Assembly: GCF_024749045.1 (NCBI RefSeq)
Contig: NZ_CP087184.1
Coordinates: 2,666,001 to 2,730,000, forward strand
Origin: Pseudomonas sp. B21-028
GTDB lineage: Bacteria > Pseudomonadota > Gammaproteobacteria > Pseudomonadales > Pseudomonadaceae
Reading direction: 5' to 3'
Length of the DNA stretch: 64,000 nt
Under the pieces are notes generated by a model. It saw nothing but the letters and a program-made list of their open reading frames with translations, ran no database searches and was not told where the DNA came from. The translations under genes were made by a program, and so were the position numbers. Numbering within the stretch: the first letter of the stretch is position 1; every line of letters begins with the position of its first letter. Below, one piece after another: positions 27,901-34,943 of this stretch.

Positions 27901-30898
27901 AGAAATGTCTGGGGGTGAACTTGAGTTGTGCCTTGCGCGCGCCAGCGATCAATTGCAGGGCCAGGATCGAGTCGCCGCCCAAGGCGAAGAAGTCATCGTG
28001 GATCGACAGCGAGGACTTGCCGAGCAGGGCGCACCACAGTTCCATCAACAACGCCTCGACCGGATCGCGGGGGCCGATGTCCAGGGTGTTTTGTCGCTGA
28101 CTCTGCTCCGGGGTGGGCAGGTTGTGTCGATCGACTTTACCGTTTGCCAGGCGTGGCAGTTCGGCCAGTTCGACATACAGGCTCGGTAACATCGGCTCAG
28201 GCAATTGCGCCACCAGTTGCCGGCGCAACTGTTCGCGATCCATCCCGGTGTCCGGCACCAAGTAGGCGATCAGTTTTGTGGCATCGTTGTCGCCCAATGT
28301 CCGGGCCACCACGACCGCCTCGCGCACGCCATCACAGGCCCTGAGGCATGCTTCGATTTCCCCTGGCTCAACGCGAAAGCCACGGATCTTCACTTGATCA
28401 TCAATACGTCCAAGGAACTCTACGACGCCTGAAGGCAGCAGTCGCGCGCGGTCACCGGTGCGATAAAGGCGTTGACCCGAACCACTGAGCGGATTGGGGA
28501 TGAACCGCTCGGCGGTGAGACCGGGTTGCCCCAGGTAACCATCGGCAACACCCGCGCCACCGATATAGAGCTCGCCGGCGCAGCCCAGTGGCATCGGGTC
28601 CAGGTAGCGATCGAGCACGTGAACGTTGACATTGGCCAGTGGCGCGCCAATCGGCGCAAAACCTGAAAAGGTATCGTCGGACTCGTTCACTGGTTGGGTC
28701 AGGCAACCGACGGTGGTTTCCGTGGGGCCGTAGTGGTTGACGATCCGGCAGCCCGGCGACAACGCTTGGAGGCGCTTTACCAGCGTCAGGTCCAGGCCTT
28801 CGCCGCCCAGCACCAGGCATTGGCGCGGTAGCAGGCGCTGTGGGTCGGCGACCGCGAGCAGGGCGTTGAGGTGCGAAGGTACGATCTTCAGGCAATCAAC
28901 TGGCGCGGCGGCCAGGCTTTGCGCCAACTCTTCGGGGTCAGCGGCCAGTTGCTCATCGATCAGGCGCAGGGTTCGTCCGGTCAACAGCGCGCCAAACCAG
29001 GCGGTGTAGCCCAGGTCCGCGGCCACGCTGGCCAAGGCTGTCAGGCTGGCGTCTTCGCTCAGTGCCAGACTTTGCATCACCCCGTCGACGTAGTGAATCA
29101 GGTTGCCCTGGGTCACGCGCACGGCTTTTGGCGTGCCTGTGGAGCCTGAGGTGTAAATCAGGTAGGCCAGTTGTTGAGGGTGGGCAGGCGCGGCATTCAT
29201 GGGTGCGACGCCTGTGCCTTGGGCCAGGCAGCGCACGGTTTGATCGGGGCCGATCAGTACGCTGGCAGCGCTGTTATCGAGCAACTGCTGACGTCGTGAC
29301 TCAGGCAATGCCGGGTCCAGACACAGATACGCCGCGCCCAGTTTCCAGCTGGCCAGCATGGCCGTCATCAGTGTGCGGCCCCGGGGCAGGACCAAGGCGA
29401 CGATTTGGCCTGGGCCTGTTCCGGCGCTACGCAGCTGTTGTGCCAATGCTTCGGCCGCTTGGTCGAGCTGGGCGTAAGTGAGCGAGCCGTTGGCATCGCT
29501 CAGGGCGGTTCGATCACAATGCGTGCGAACCTGGTGTTCGAACGCTTCGACAGCGGTTGCAAAGGCAGGCTGGCTGTTCAACCCCAGACAGCGCGATGCT
29601 GTTGAGGGCGGACAGGCCGGCAGGTCGCTGACCCGCGCCTCGGGCATCTGCTGAGCCTCGCCGGCAAACCAGACGAAATCTTCGGCCAGACGGGTGATAC
29701 GCTGCACGTCGAACAGATCGGTGCGATAGCGCCATTGCGCCAGCAATTGGACACCGTCGTCCTGCCAGCGCAGATTGAGGTCATTGGCCGCGCCGCGTTG
29801 GGTGAACAGATGCTCTTGCACGCTGTATTCGCCGAACTGCTCGTCGCGACGGCTGGGCATGTACGTCAGCATGCAGCGAAACAACGGGCCGTTGCCGACG
29901 TCTTCCTGCATACGCACCGCTGGATAACGGCGATGACGCAAGCCTTCACGCATTTGCTGCGCGATGTCGCGCAAACAATCGGTCAGGGTCGGGTTGTGCT
30001 CGAAACGGGCGCGTAGCGGCAGGCTGTTGAGCGTAAAGCCCATCAGGTTTTTGTATTTGGCTTTGTGCCGGTCCATGGTCGGCGTACCGATCAGGAAGTC
30101 GTCCTGATCGCTGCAGCGATGCATGAACACCTGAAACAGCCCGGCCAGTAACACAAACAGGCTGACATTGTGAGTATCGGCCATTGTTCGCAGATGGCTG
30201 CTCTGGGACTTACTGAGCAGTAATTCGAATTCGTCGCCTTCGTAGTCTGGGGTGCGCGGGCGAGGGCGGTCCGGTGTCAACTCCAGGGCTGCAGGGAACC
30301 CGCTGAGTTGCGCCTGCCAGTAACTGGCCAAGGACGCGAGCTTGCTGTCTTCCAGCAACTCACGGTGATCGTTCAACCATTCGAAATACAGGCCTGGTTC
30401 TGGCAAGACCAGCGGTTCGCCAGTGACTTGGGCATGGTAGGCGGCGAAGGTCAGCTTGAGCATCCATTCAACGCTCAGGAAGTCGCCGCTGATGTGGTGC
30501 GCCGCCATGCATAAATAAAGTCGACCTTGATTGCGCAGCAGCCGCAAGCGACAGATGTTTGCCGATGCGAGGTCGAACGGCTGGTCGGCATGATGCTCGA
30601 TCCACGCCTTGACCCCTGCCGCATCGAGGTCGTCGAGGTGCTCCCAGGTTGCACTGACCCGGATCTGTTCGGGACGCAACATCCACAGTTGCCCATCCAC
30701 TTCCCGATAGCCGCAATGCAACGTTTCGCAGTGTTCGACGACGCGTGTGAAGGCCGCGCACAGTGTTGCGGCGTCCAGGTCCGCCCGCAGCTCGCGAGCG
30801 GCAACCATGTTGTAGGCATGACTGGCCGGGTTGAGTTGGTGAAACTGCCATAGAGCCTGCTGACCGGGACTGGCCAGGTGTAAGGGGGTGGACGTCAT
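21965..30898 (-). CDS. NRPS: C-A(Asp)-T-T-C-A(Dab)-T-C fused to β-hydroxylase
   Basis: 2977 residues, the largest gene here. In order: C (AHHISGDF ~136), A (YTSGSTGTPKA ~583, pocket DLTKVGHVG, the Asp code), two consecutive T domains (GGDSILAL ~971, GGDSIIAL ~1046), C (HHLIADGWS ~1262), A (FTSGSTGQPKG ~1724, pocket DIWELTADD, which I recognise as a Dab code of pyoverdine-type synthetases), T (GGHSLL ~2113), C (HHMVADGWS ~2310), then a C-terminal SyrP/TauD oxygenase (~2640-2977; FHNESSH iron site ~2747, distal His/Arg in AAHARDPFEGPRK). A Lys/Pro/Ser-rich linker joins C and oxygenase. It starts one base after the stop of the free hydroxylase gene. The fused domain should β-hydroxylate carrier-bound Asp. 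Pocket codes were read by hand. Confidence 0.92.
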   Translation of the reverse strand: MTSTPLHLASPGQQALWQFHQLNPASHAYNMVAARELRADLDAATLCAAFTRVVEHCETLHCGYREVDGQLWMLRPEQIRVSATWEHLDDLDAAGVKAWIEHHADQPFDLASANICRLRLLRNQGRLYLCMAAHHISGDFLSVEWMLKLTFAAYHAQVTGEPLVLPEPGLYFEWLNDHRELLEDSKLASLASYWQAQLSGFPAALELTPDRPRPRTPDYEGDEFELLLSKSQSSHLRTMADTHNVSLFVLLAGLFQVFMHRCSDQDDFLIGTPTMDRHKAKYKNLMGFTLNSLPLRARFEHNPTLTDCLRDIAQQMREGLRHRRYPAVRMQEDVGNGPLFRCMLTYMPSRRDEQFGEYSVQEHLFTQRGAANDLNLRWQDDGVQLLAQWRYRTDLFDVQRITRLAEDFVWFAGEAQQMPEARVSDLPACPPSTASRCLGLNSQPAFATAVEAFEHQVRTHCDRTALSDANGSLTYAQLDQAAEALAQQLRSAGTGPGQIVALVLPRGRTLMTAMLASWKLGAAYLCLDPALPESRRQQLLDNSAASVLIGPDQTVRCLAQGTGVAPMNAAPAHPQQLAYLIYTSGSTGTPKAVRVTQGNLIHYVDGVMQSLALSEDASLTALASVAADLGYTAWFGALLTGRTLRLIDEQLAADPEELAQSLAAAPVDCLKIVPSHLNALLAVADPQRLLPRQCLVLGGEGLDLTLVKRLQALSPGCRIVNHYGPTETTVGCLTQPVNESDDTFSGFAPIGAPLANVNVHVLDRYLDPMPLGCAGELYIGGAGVADGYLGQPGLTAERFIPNPLSGSGQRLYRTGDRARLLPSGVVEFLGRIDDQVKIRGFRVEPGEIEACLRACDGVREAVVVARTLGDNDATKLIAYLVPDTGMDREQLRRQLVAQLPEPMLPSLYVELAELPRLANGKVDRHNLPTPEQSQRQNTLDIGPRDPVEALLMELWCALLGKSSLSIHDDFFALGGDSILALQLIAGARKAQLKFTPRHFFAHPTIAQLAATLDSPLKQLEAQLTALWRDVLQCTDLGREDDFFAVGGDSIIALQLIAKARKQGLRFSPKELFAHPRIEALASLLSRREPAVAPAAPQAPANPPAVFSLSSIEREALDALAGTELEDAYPLSPLQKGLLFHSLLEGGNGVYVNQLQAELQGPLEPARYLAAWRDTFAAHPLMRTGILWQGLEEPLQGIYRDLHLPVQLLDWSTLDETQRQQAMADYCQADRALGFDPQRPPLQRIALIHLDEQRTWLVWSRHHLIADGWSSVMLMEEILARYNGIAVNTRPPYRDYIDWLAAQPQAQSQNYWQQRLASFEGAGSLPVLNATESAATAVYYTRNLQLSEAQTTALNNLGKNTRVTLNTLVQAAWGLLLARYNNQPDVMFGVTSSGRPGDLPDAGQMLGVFINTLPLRLQVDSGLTLGDYLHQVQAISVAMREHEQTPLAEILQQHSRGAGLFDTLLVFQNLPALSERQLQSGELTLKVMDNLEQTSYGLTVEALPGRRLEVLFSADNRRMPVESLQTLIDHLHRLLIAMDTAPDTRLEQLSIMTADERAHLLDWGTHRADYSLEDSWEQRVAAQVAAHPQRLVARCADQSLTYAQLWQRSEVMARGLQALGAQPDQPIALLADRGIDWLCLMVATLRAGCAWLALEPSQPPARWQQVLARLEQPMVICTPEYAERLASVYQGKHALPHDLVEMSTVGRLPQQPARQDQLAYVLFTSGSTGQPKGVMVTRAGMLNNMLAKLEPLGLNQNDVIAQTAPACFDISVWQALTAPLFGACVEIISDSVVRDPQALLQVLRTRHVSLFEPVPALLQAMLESQADQPVSLPDLRWVLPTGEALPVATTQQWFSHYPHIPLMNAYGPAECSDDVAFQPLRNAPDQGTSVAIGRPTANAELYVLGHDLQPLPKGVVGELAIGGIGVSRGYLADPSRTAASFIPNPFGKAGSRLYLSGDLARWGDDGVLQYFGRKDFQLKLRGFRIEPGEIEAHLERHPDILRAMVSLQRLGSSEMLVGYWQGRHGHALTDAALAQFVRDGLPAYMVPSLWVQMDSWPQNANGKIDRKALPPPTLDSIEVDPPSSANEHLLAELWAALLPPQTLGRNSHFFEAGGHSLLATRLIARIRQRCGLELALRSVFDAPLLWQQAQCLDVLSAQPVNAAASAPVLRPVERQMHMPLSLSQHRLWMIDRLHGPSAAYNMAATLSLQGALDMNVLRATFNALLNRHEVLRTAYSDIDGEPVSLIATHLGMDVPLRDVSHLDAGQRPAVADQESLDNLRRPFDLAQAPLIRARVLKLDEHQHLLFLGLHHMVADGWSVGVLINELSHVYTALQAGKAPQLASLPVQYADYAHWQRECLQGPSLDNEVTFWQEQLRGAPHVLALPTDWPRPAQADARGAAKALEIPAPLLARLDALALAEGVTLYMVLLSTFELLLHHLTGNDELLLGTDVAGRDDASLEGLIGFFVNVLPLRSRRMSNERFSDFLGRTRDTCLQAFEHQALPFDRIVEALQVPRERSRNPLVQALFVLQNTPQAEFSIPGLEVHQQPPAERTSKFDMALFLERQGDVMRGDWVYARALFKGERIETLIRAWLSLLQQVVEQPLAPLTHFTITLPSVESSALANSPSPSSKLDKLKKMPARATTPKPLIRTAALLPGREFPLMIEPCVPDLDPVGWAQSSRDLIDTLLCQHAGLLFRGFALDDAKAFEAFAEAIHPGLFGGYGDLPKKEGGRNIYRSTPYPEREMILFHNESSHLPRSPRKQWFFCEQPSPVGGATPIVDCRELFRRLPTALAERFESKGLLYVRTFTERLDVNWREFFKTEDRDEVEAQCRSSGTEFHWLANDELQTRTRCPAVIHHPLSGERSFFNQIQLHHTFCLDPQVREDLLRMVGQERMPRQVYFGDGSPIDHETMSLIGRLYEECAVRFDWQQGDVIMLDNLLAAHARDPFEGPRKIVVAMGDLHEPARLANYNNAMELQD

Positions 30899-30899
30899 G

Positions 30900-31886
30900 T
30901 CAGTTTTGCTCCTGGGCAGGTTCGGCCATGGCGACGATCACTTGTCGGGGCCCTTTGAAGCTGGCGCGCCCATGGGCGACCAGCATGTTGTCGAGCATCA
31001 GGACGTCGCCTTTTTCCCAAGGGAAATAAACGCTGTTTTCGGCCAACACCCCACGAATTTCCTCCAGTGCACTTTCTTCCAGCTCAGTACCGTCGCCGTA
31101 ATAGACATTGCGGGGCAGATCGAGCGGGTCATCATCGACAACCGCCATGAGGCTTTCACGAATCGCCGGCGCAAGATTGGAGACGTGGAACAAGTGCGCC
31201 TGGTTGAACCAGACCCACGCCTGGGTTTTCGGATGACGGGCAACGGCCTGGCATATCTGGCGGGTGCGCAGTTCGCCATCGTCTTTCCATTCGAATGCAA
31301 TGCGATTGGCCCGGCAGTAGGCCTCGGCCACCGCAGGGTCCTCAGTGTTGAAGGCCTGCTCCCAGGACAAGTCCAGGCCGTTGCCATAATTGCGCACGTA
31401 CATCAGGCGTTTATCACTGAAGCGCTGGCGTAAGGCGGGATCGAGCTGCTGGAAGATGCGACGACTGTCGGCAATAGGTGTTTCGCCACCCTCGACACTG
31501 GGCTGGACGCAATGGAACCAGATCTTCAGAGGCCATTGCAGGGTGTAGGACTGCTCATTGTGCAGGGGGATGGTTTGATGGGCGGGGTATTCGGTAGAAG
31601 TGTAGACACCTTGCTTGATCGCTTTACGAGGTGTCGAGCCGAATTCGTAATTGAGTAACTCATGGCCAAAACCGCGAGCCAGATCTTGAAAGGCATGTTC
31701 CCCGAGAACGTCGAACCCGCGCAGAAGCAGGGCGCCGGCCTTGTGCAATTGATCCTCAACCAACGCGTGAAGCTCGCCCAGGCACGGGCGTGTGCGCTCG
31801 AGCGGTTCAACCAGCAGTGGCAACGTTTTGTGCACCAGAAGTGGGCGCACGGATAACCCTGTTGCGTGCTCGACTTCCCGTCCCAT
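30900..31886 (-). CDS. SyrP-like Fe(II)/2-oxoglutarate β-hydroxylase (likely Asp-directed)
   Basis: 328 residues, first gene of the minus-strand NRPS operon. Iron-binding HNE is seen in LHNEQSY, and the distal His with the 2-oxoglutarate Arg in VAHGRASFKGPRQ. It resembles the other free hydroxylase (12991-14046), for example RNYGNGLDLSWEQ against RNYGDGFGLPWQT. The fused domain of the next gene is less similar (RTFTERLDVNWRE). I infer that it partners the interface-A(Asp)-T protein. GGAG precedes ATG 31886. A Fur-box-like dyad lies 94 bases upstream. Confidence 0.85.
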   Translation of the reverse strand: MGREVEHATGLSVRPLLVHKTLPLLVEPLERTRPCLGELHALVEDQLHKAGALLLRGFDVLGEHAFQDLARGFGHELLNYEFGSTPRKAIKQGVYTSTEYPAHQTIPLHNEQSYTLQWPLKIWFHCVQPSVEGGETPIADSRRIFQQLDPALRQRFSDKRLMYVRNYGNGLDLSWEQAFNTEDPAVAEAYCRANRIAFEWKDDGELRTRQICQAVARHPKTQAWVWFNQAHLFHVSNLAPAIRESLMAVVDDDPLDLPRNVYYGDGTELEESALEEIRGVLAENSVYFPWEKGDVLMLDNMLVAHGRASFKGPRQVIVAMAEPAQEQN

Positions 31887-31979
31887 GCGCTTGCTCCTTC
31901 TATTCGGTCATGTGTCAAAACGCCACTTTGCAGTGCGTTTTCTTGAGGCGAGAAATACTATCCGATACTACTGACAGTT

Positions 31980-31998
31980 GTTAATAATATTTATTAAC
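31980..31998. promoter_or_regulatory. Fur-box-like dyad between divergent siderophore operons
   Basis: GTTAATAATATTTATTAAC has 8-bp inverted arms around TAT and matches 14 of 19 positions of the classic Fur consensus GATAATGATAATCATTATC. It lies in an AT-rich island between the hydroxylase/NRPS operon (-) and mbtH-dat (+), where one operator could control both. No PvdS-type box (TAAAT ... CGT) was seen here. Confidence 0.55.
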
Positions 31999-32086
31999 AT
32001 TCGCATTATTGTTTTTTGGCTGCCAGAATCATCCGCTCTCGCAGTCGTCAGGTTTCACTGGATAACCCTCATACAAGGAACTGGGA

Positions 32087-32302
32087 ATGAGTTGGGACAA
32101 TGCTGAAAGCGGTTTTATCGTGGTGGTCAATCACGAGGAGCAGTATTCGATCTGGCCGGATTACAAGGCGCTACCCGAGGGCTGGCGTGCGGCCGGCCAG
32201 CAAGGCAACAAGGCGCAATGCCTGGCCTGGATCGAGGAGCAATGGACGGACATGCGTCCGCTCAGTTTGCGTATGGCCCTGCAAGCCACCCCACAGCGCT
32301 GA
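32087..32302 (+). CDS. MbtH-like NRPS chaperone
   Basis: 71 residues with the family hallmarks: a conserved [10 protein letters not shown] segment, PEGW, and a C-terminal [17 protein letters not shown]. MbtH proteins bind adenylation domains and are needed for their folding or activity. It is transcribed away from the NRPS operon and followed after 24 bases by the Dab aminotransferase gene, so it should be induced together with the synthetases. The ATG at 32087 follows a GGGA-type site. Confidence 0.93.
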   Translation: MSWDNAESGFIVVVNHEEQYSIWPDYKALPEGWRAAGQQGNKAQCLAWIEEQWTDMRPLSLRMALQATPQR

Positions 32303-32326
32303 ACGCTCGCCTATAAGGACATTCGT

Positions 32327-33745
32327 ATGGAAAGTCTTCACCGCTGGACTGACTCCGGCTCGATTTTTACCCTCGAACATTTCCGCCAGCAGCCACCGCG
32401 TGAGTTCAAGCCGGACGACCTGCTTGAACGCCAGGCCGTTCGCGAATCCAATGCCCGCTCTTATCCAAGACGTATTCCGTTGGCCCTTAAAGAAGCCCAT
32501 GGACTCTATGTGCTCGACACGCGCGGCCAGGTGTTCATGGATTGTCTGGCCGGGGCCGGAACGCTGGCGCTCGGTCACAACCATCCGGTGACCATCGATG
32601 CAATGCGAGCAACGCTCGATTCCGGCTTGCCCTTACACACACTCGACCTGACCACCCCCGTCAAGGATGCGTTTGTCGAGGCCCTGTTCGCGGCATTGCC
32701 GCCGGCGTTCGCTGCGCAAGCACGCATTCAATTCTGTGGGCCGACGGGGGCTGACGGGATTGAAGCGGCCCTCAAGCTCGCGAAGATCGCGACGGGTCGC
32801 AAGGGCATCTTCTGCTTCTCCGGTGGTTATCACGGTATGACCCAAGGTGCATTGAGCCTGATGGGCAATCTGGGGCCCAAGCAATTGCCCGGCTCGCTGA
32901 TGGCCGACGTGCAAGTGTTGCCCTATCCCTATGACTACCGCTGCCCATTCAATATTGGCGGCGAGGCGAGTATCGATGTAGGGCTGAGTTACATCGAGCA
33001 ATTGTTGACGGACCCCGAATCCGGAGTCCTTCCACCCGCTGCGGTTGTGGTGGAGGTGGTACAAGGGGAAGGCGGCGTGATTCCAGCGCCGGCTCGCTGG
33101 CTTCAAGGGGTGCGCAAGCTGACCCAGCAGCATGGTGTCGCGTTGATCATCGATGAAGTCCAGACCGGATTAGGCCGTACCGGACGCATGTTCGCGTTTG
33201 AACATGCCGGGATCGAACCCGACATCCTGGTCCTCTCCAAAGCCATCGGCGGTGGTCTTCCGTTGTCGGTCATGGTTTACCGTGAAGCCTTGGACCTCTG
33301 GAAACCGGGGGCCCACGCAGGTACTTTCCGCGGCAACCAGATGGCCATGGCCGCGGGTACGGCAACATTGCGCTATATCCAGGAACAAGGCCTCGCGTCC
33401 CACGCCGAGGCCATGGGCGAGCGCTTGATGACTCAGCTTCGGCAGATTCAGCGTGATTACCCGTGCATCGGGCAGGTTCGCGGACGTGGCCTGATGGTGG
33501 GTGTCGAAGTCGTCTCGACGGCAGCTCAAGGCGCGCGCGTGGCACCGGCCGACGGCGTGATGGCAAAGGCCATTCAACAGCAATGCCTGCGAGAGGGCGT
33601 CATTATTGAACTGGGTGGGCGCCACGGGGCTGTCGTACGGTTCTTGCCGCCGTTAACAATCCAGGCTGCAGAGATTGATCTGCTGGTAGAGAAGTTTCAG
33701 TTCGCGTTGGGTAAGGCATGCCTTGATTCGGAGCTTAGGGGCTGA
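32327..33745 (+). CDS. dat: Diaminobutyrate-2-oxoglutarate aminotransferase
   Basis: 472-residue class III PLP aminotransferase. The GPTGADGIEAALKLAK segment, the Asp in DEVQTGLGRTGRMFAFEH and the Schiff-base Lys in LVLSKAIGGGLP are all visible. The family makes L-2,4-diaminobutyrate from aspartate semialdehyde and glutamate (known for Dat/PvdH). Its place between mbtH and the NRPS locus, and the Dab-type pocket of the second A domain in the giant NRPS, both argue that it supplies Dab for this siderophore. The first ~45 residues before the PLP core are normal for this branch. No clear terminator follows. Confidence 0.9.
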   Translation: MESLHRWTDSGSIFTLEHFRQQPPREFKPDDLLERQAVRESNARSYPRRIPLALKEAHGLYVLDTRGQVFMDCLAGAGTLALGHNHPVTIDAMRATLDSGLPLHTLDLTTPVKDAFVEALFAALPPAFAAQARIQFCGPTGADGIEAALKLAKIATGRKGIFCFSGGYHGMTQGALSLMGNLGPKQLPGSLMADVQVLPYPYDYRCPFNIGGEASIDVGLSYIEQLLTDPESGVLPPAAVVVEVVQGEGGVIPAPARWLQGVRKLTQQHGVALIIDEVQTGLGRTGRMFAFEHAGIEPDILVLSKAIGGGLPLSVMVYREALDLWKPGAHAGTFRGNQMAMAAGTATLRYIQEQGLASHAEAMGERLMTQLRQIQRDYPCIGQVRGRGLMVGVEVVSTAAQGARVAPADGVMAKAIQQQCLREGVIIELGGRHGAVVRFLPPLTIQAAEIDLLVEKFQFALGKACLDSELRG

Positions 33746-33960
33746 GCCAGACCCATCACGGCGGATTTTCTCAGAAGGCCCGCGCAAAAGGCGAGTGGCT
33801 GGTCAAGCTTCCGGACGTCTTCTCGACCAAGGGCGCAATGGCTATTGGCACGGCTGTCTGTACTGGCGCTGGAACATGGAGGTCTCACCTGCCGCAGGAA
33901 CCTGGGCTGCAAAATCTTCCGTAACAACAGGGAGGAGTGGGCCGGTTTCAGTGCTAGAGT

Positions 33961-33988
33961 CTCGCCCTTCCAGGGTGAGGGTACATCA
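33961..33988 (+). promoter_or_regulatory. Hairpin covering the ribosome site of the lipoprotein gene
   Basis: CTCGCCCT (33961-33968) pairs with AGGGTGAG (33972-33979), one G-T pair and a TCC loop. Most of the GAGG that would be the ribosome site for ATG 33988 lies in the right arm. The rest of the interval 33746-33960 shows nothing I can name. Confidence 0.3.
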
Positions 33989-34257
33989 TGCGGTTGATGC
34001 TAACGGTTTTGACCATGGCGCTGCTGACAGGGTGCGCGACTGTCAACGAAAGCTCCAGCTATGGGCACATGTGCGGCCTCCATCCTTACTGCGGCGTTAC
34101 TGTCGATATGGAGATCATCAAAGGCGCGACGGACGACAACGCTGGGGCCATGAGTGCCCTGGCTCCGTTTGCGGTCATTGACCTGCCGTTCAGTTTCGTC
34201 GCCGATACGCTGATCCTGCCGTACACGATTTTTCATATGAAGAATGTCGACGAGTAG
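33988..34257 (+). CDS. YceK/YidQ-type small lipoprotein
   Basis: 89 residues. The N-terminus is a short lipoprotein signal with lipobox LLTGC (Cys about residue 16). The mature part has GLHPYCGVTVD and a Pro-rich hydrophobic stretch (LAPFAVIDLPFSFVADTLILPYTIF), the pattern of the YceK/YidQ family (DUF1375). Function in the envelope is unknown. It is not obviously linked to the siderophore genes. Confidence 0.75.
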   Translation: MRLMLTVLTMALLTGCATVNESSSYGHMCGLHPYCGVTVDMEIIKGATDDNAGAMSALAPFAVIDLPFSFVADTLILPYTIFHMKNVDE

Positions 34258-34332
34258 CGCTGGCTGATCACGACCATCAGAACTGCTGCGAGCCTGATGG
34301 GATTGCACCAGGGCCTGGGTGAAGAGCTGATG

Positions 34333-34725
34333 CTACGCTGATCGGAGCTGAGCTTCGATCGCTCCCTTATCGATGACCGACCAGACCTCGCGGATCCTGC
34401 CGTCCTCGAACGCGTAGAAGACATTTTCGGCGAAGGAGATGGGTGCCCCATTCACCGCAAGGCCCAGGAATTCCCCTGCCGGCGTGCAATTGAAGGCCAG
34501 GCGAGCTGCCAACTTGGGTGGATCGACCACCAGGAGTGCAATTGCAAAGCGCAAGTCGGGGATAGCGCGATAATCTGCTTCCAGCATGCTTCGATAGCCG
34601 TGCAACCCTAATGGCCTTGCGTTGTGAACCACATCCGGGTGCACAAAATGGCCTAGGTTTTCCCAGTCCTGTGCATTCAGGCAGGCGATGTAGTCGCTAT
34701 AAAGATCGGCAAGGTTCGGGCTCAT
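34333..34725 (-). CDS. SnoaL-like / ester-cyclase family protein
   Basis: 130 residues with the NTF2/SnoaL fold pattern (LYSDYIACLNAQDWENLGHFVHPDVVHN ..., GYRSMLEADYRAIPDLRF, ending VWSVIDKGAIEAQL). The family includes polyketide cyclases and many uncharacterised small-molecule proteins; the substrate here is unknown. The ATG at 34725 is preferred to upstream in-frame starts because AGGAG lies about 10 bases before it. It converges on the YceK-like gene. Confidence 0.7.
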   Translation of the reverse strand: MSPNLADLYSDYIACLNAQDWENLGHFVHPDVVHNARPLGLHGYRSMLEADYRAIPDLRFAIALLVVDPPKLAARLAFNCTPAGEFLGLAVNGAPISFAENVFYAFEDGRIREVWSVIDKGAIEAQLRSA

Positions 34726-34852
34726 GGGGCTGATTCTCCTCTTCATGTCTGTTCTTGCCTTTGCGATCCTAGGTCCTATTGTCATGTCTCATCAAGAAAG
34801 TGAGCAGAACAGAAAGTCGCATAACCGAAACTGGTGCCGGTGAAGAAGAGCA

Positions 34853-34882
34853 TTTCGGCACTCTTATCGAGCGTTTCGGCAC
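34853..34882. promoter_or_regulatory. Possible AraC-type operator: TTTCGGCAC direct repeat, 21-bp period
   Basis: TTTCGGCAC occurs at 34853-34861 and again at 34874-34882, exactly two helical turns apart, with a shorter inverted CCGAAA at 34825-34830. Direct half-sites spaced 21 bp are typical for AraC-family dimers or monomer pairs. The site lies about 60 bases before the PEBP gene, which is followed by an AraC-family gene. Confidence 0.4.
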
Positions 34883-34943
34883 AGTAGCCACGCTTTGTTC
34901 AACCTAGACTCGAGCTTCATTCTAAAACTCAGATGGAGCCGCG

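Noticed and set aside
31940..32080. PvdS-dependent promoter before mbtH
   Set aside because: No TAAAT ... CGT pair with proper spacing was found; a Fur-type site is the better explanation.
33723..34181. 152-codon frame between dat and the YceK-like gene
   Set aside because: It overlaps a lipoprotein gene with a clear lipobox, has no recognisable motif and no ribosome site.
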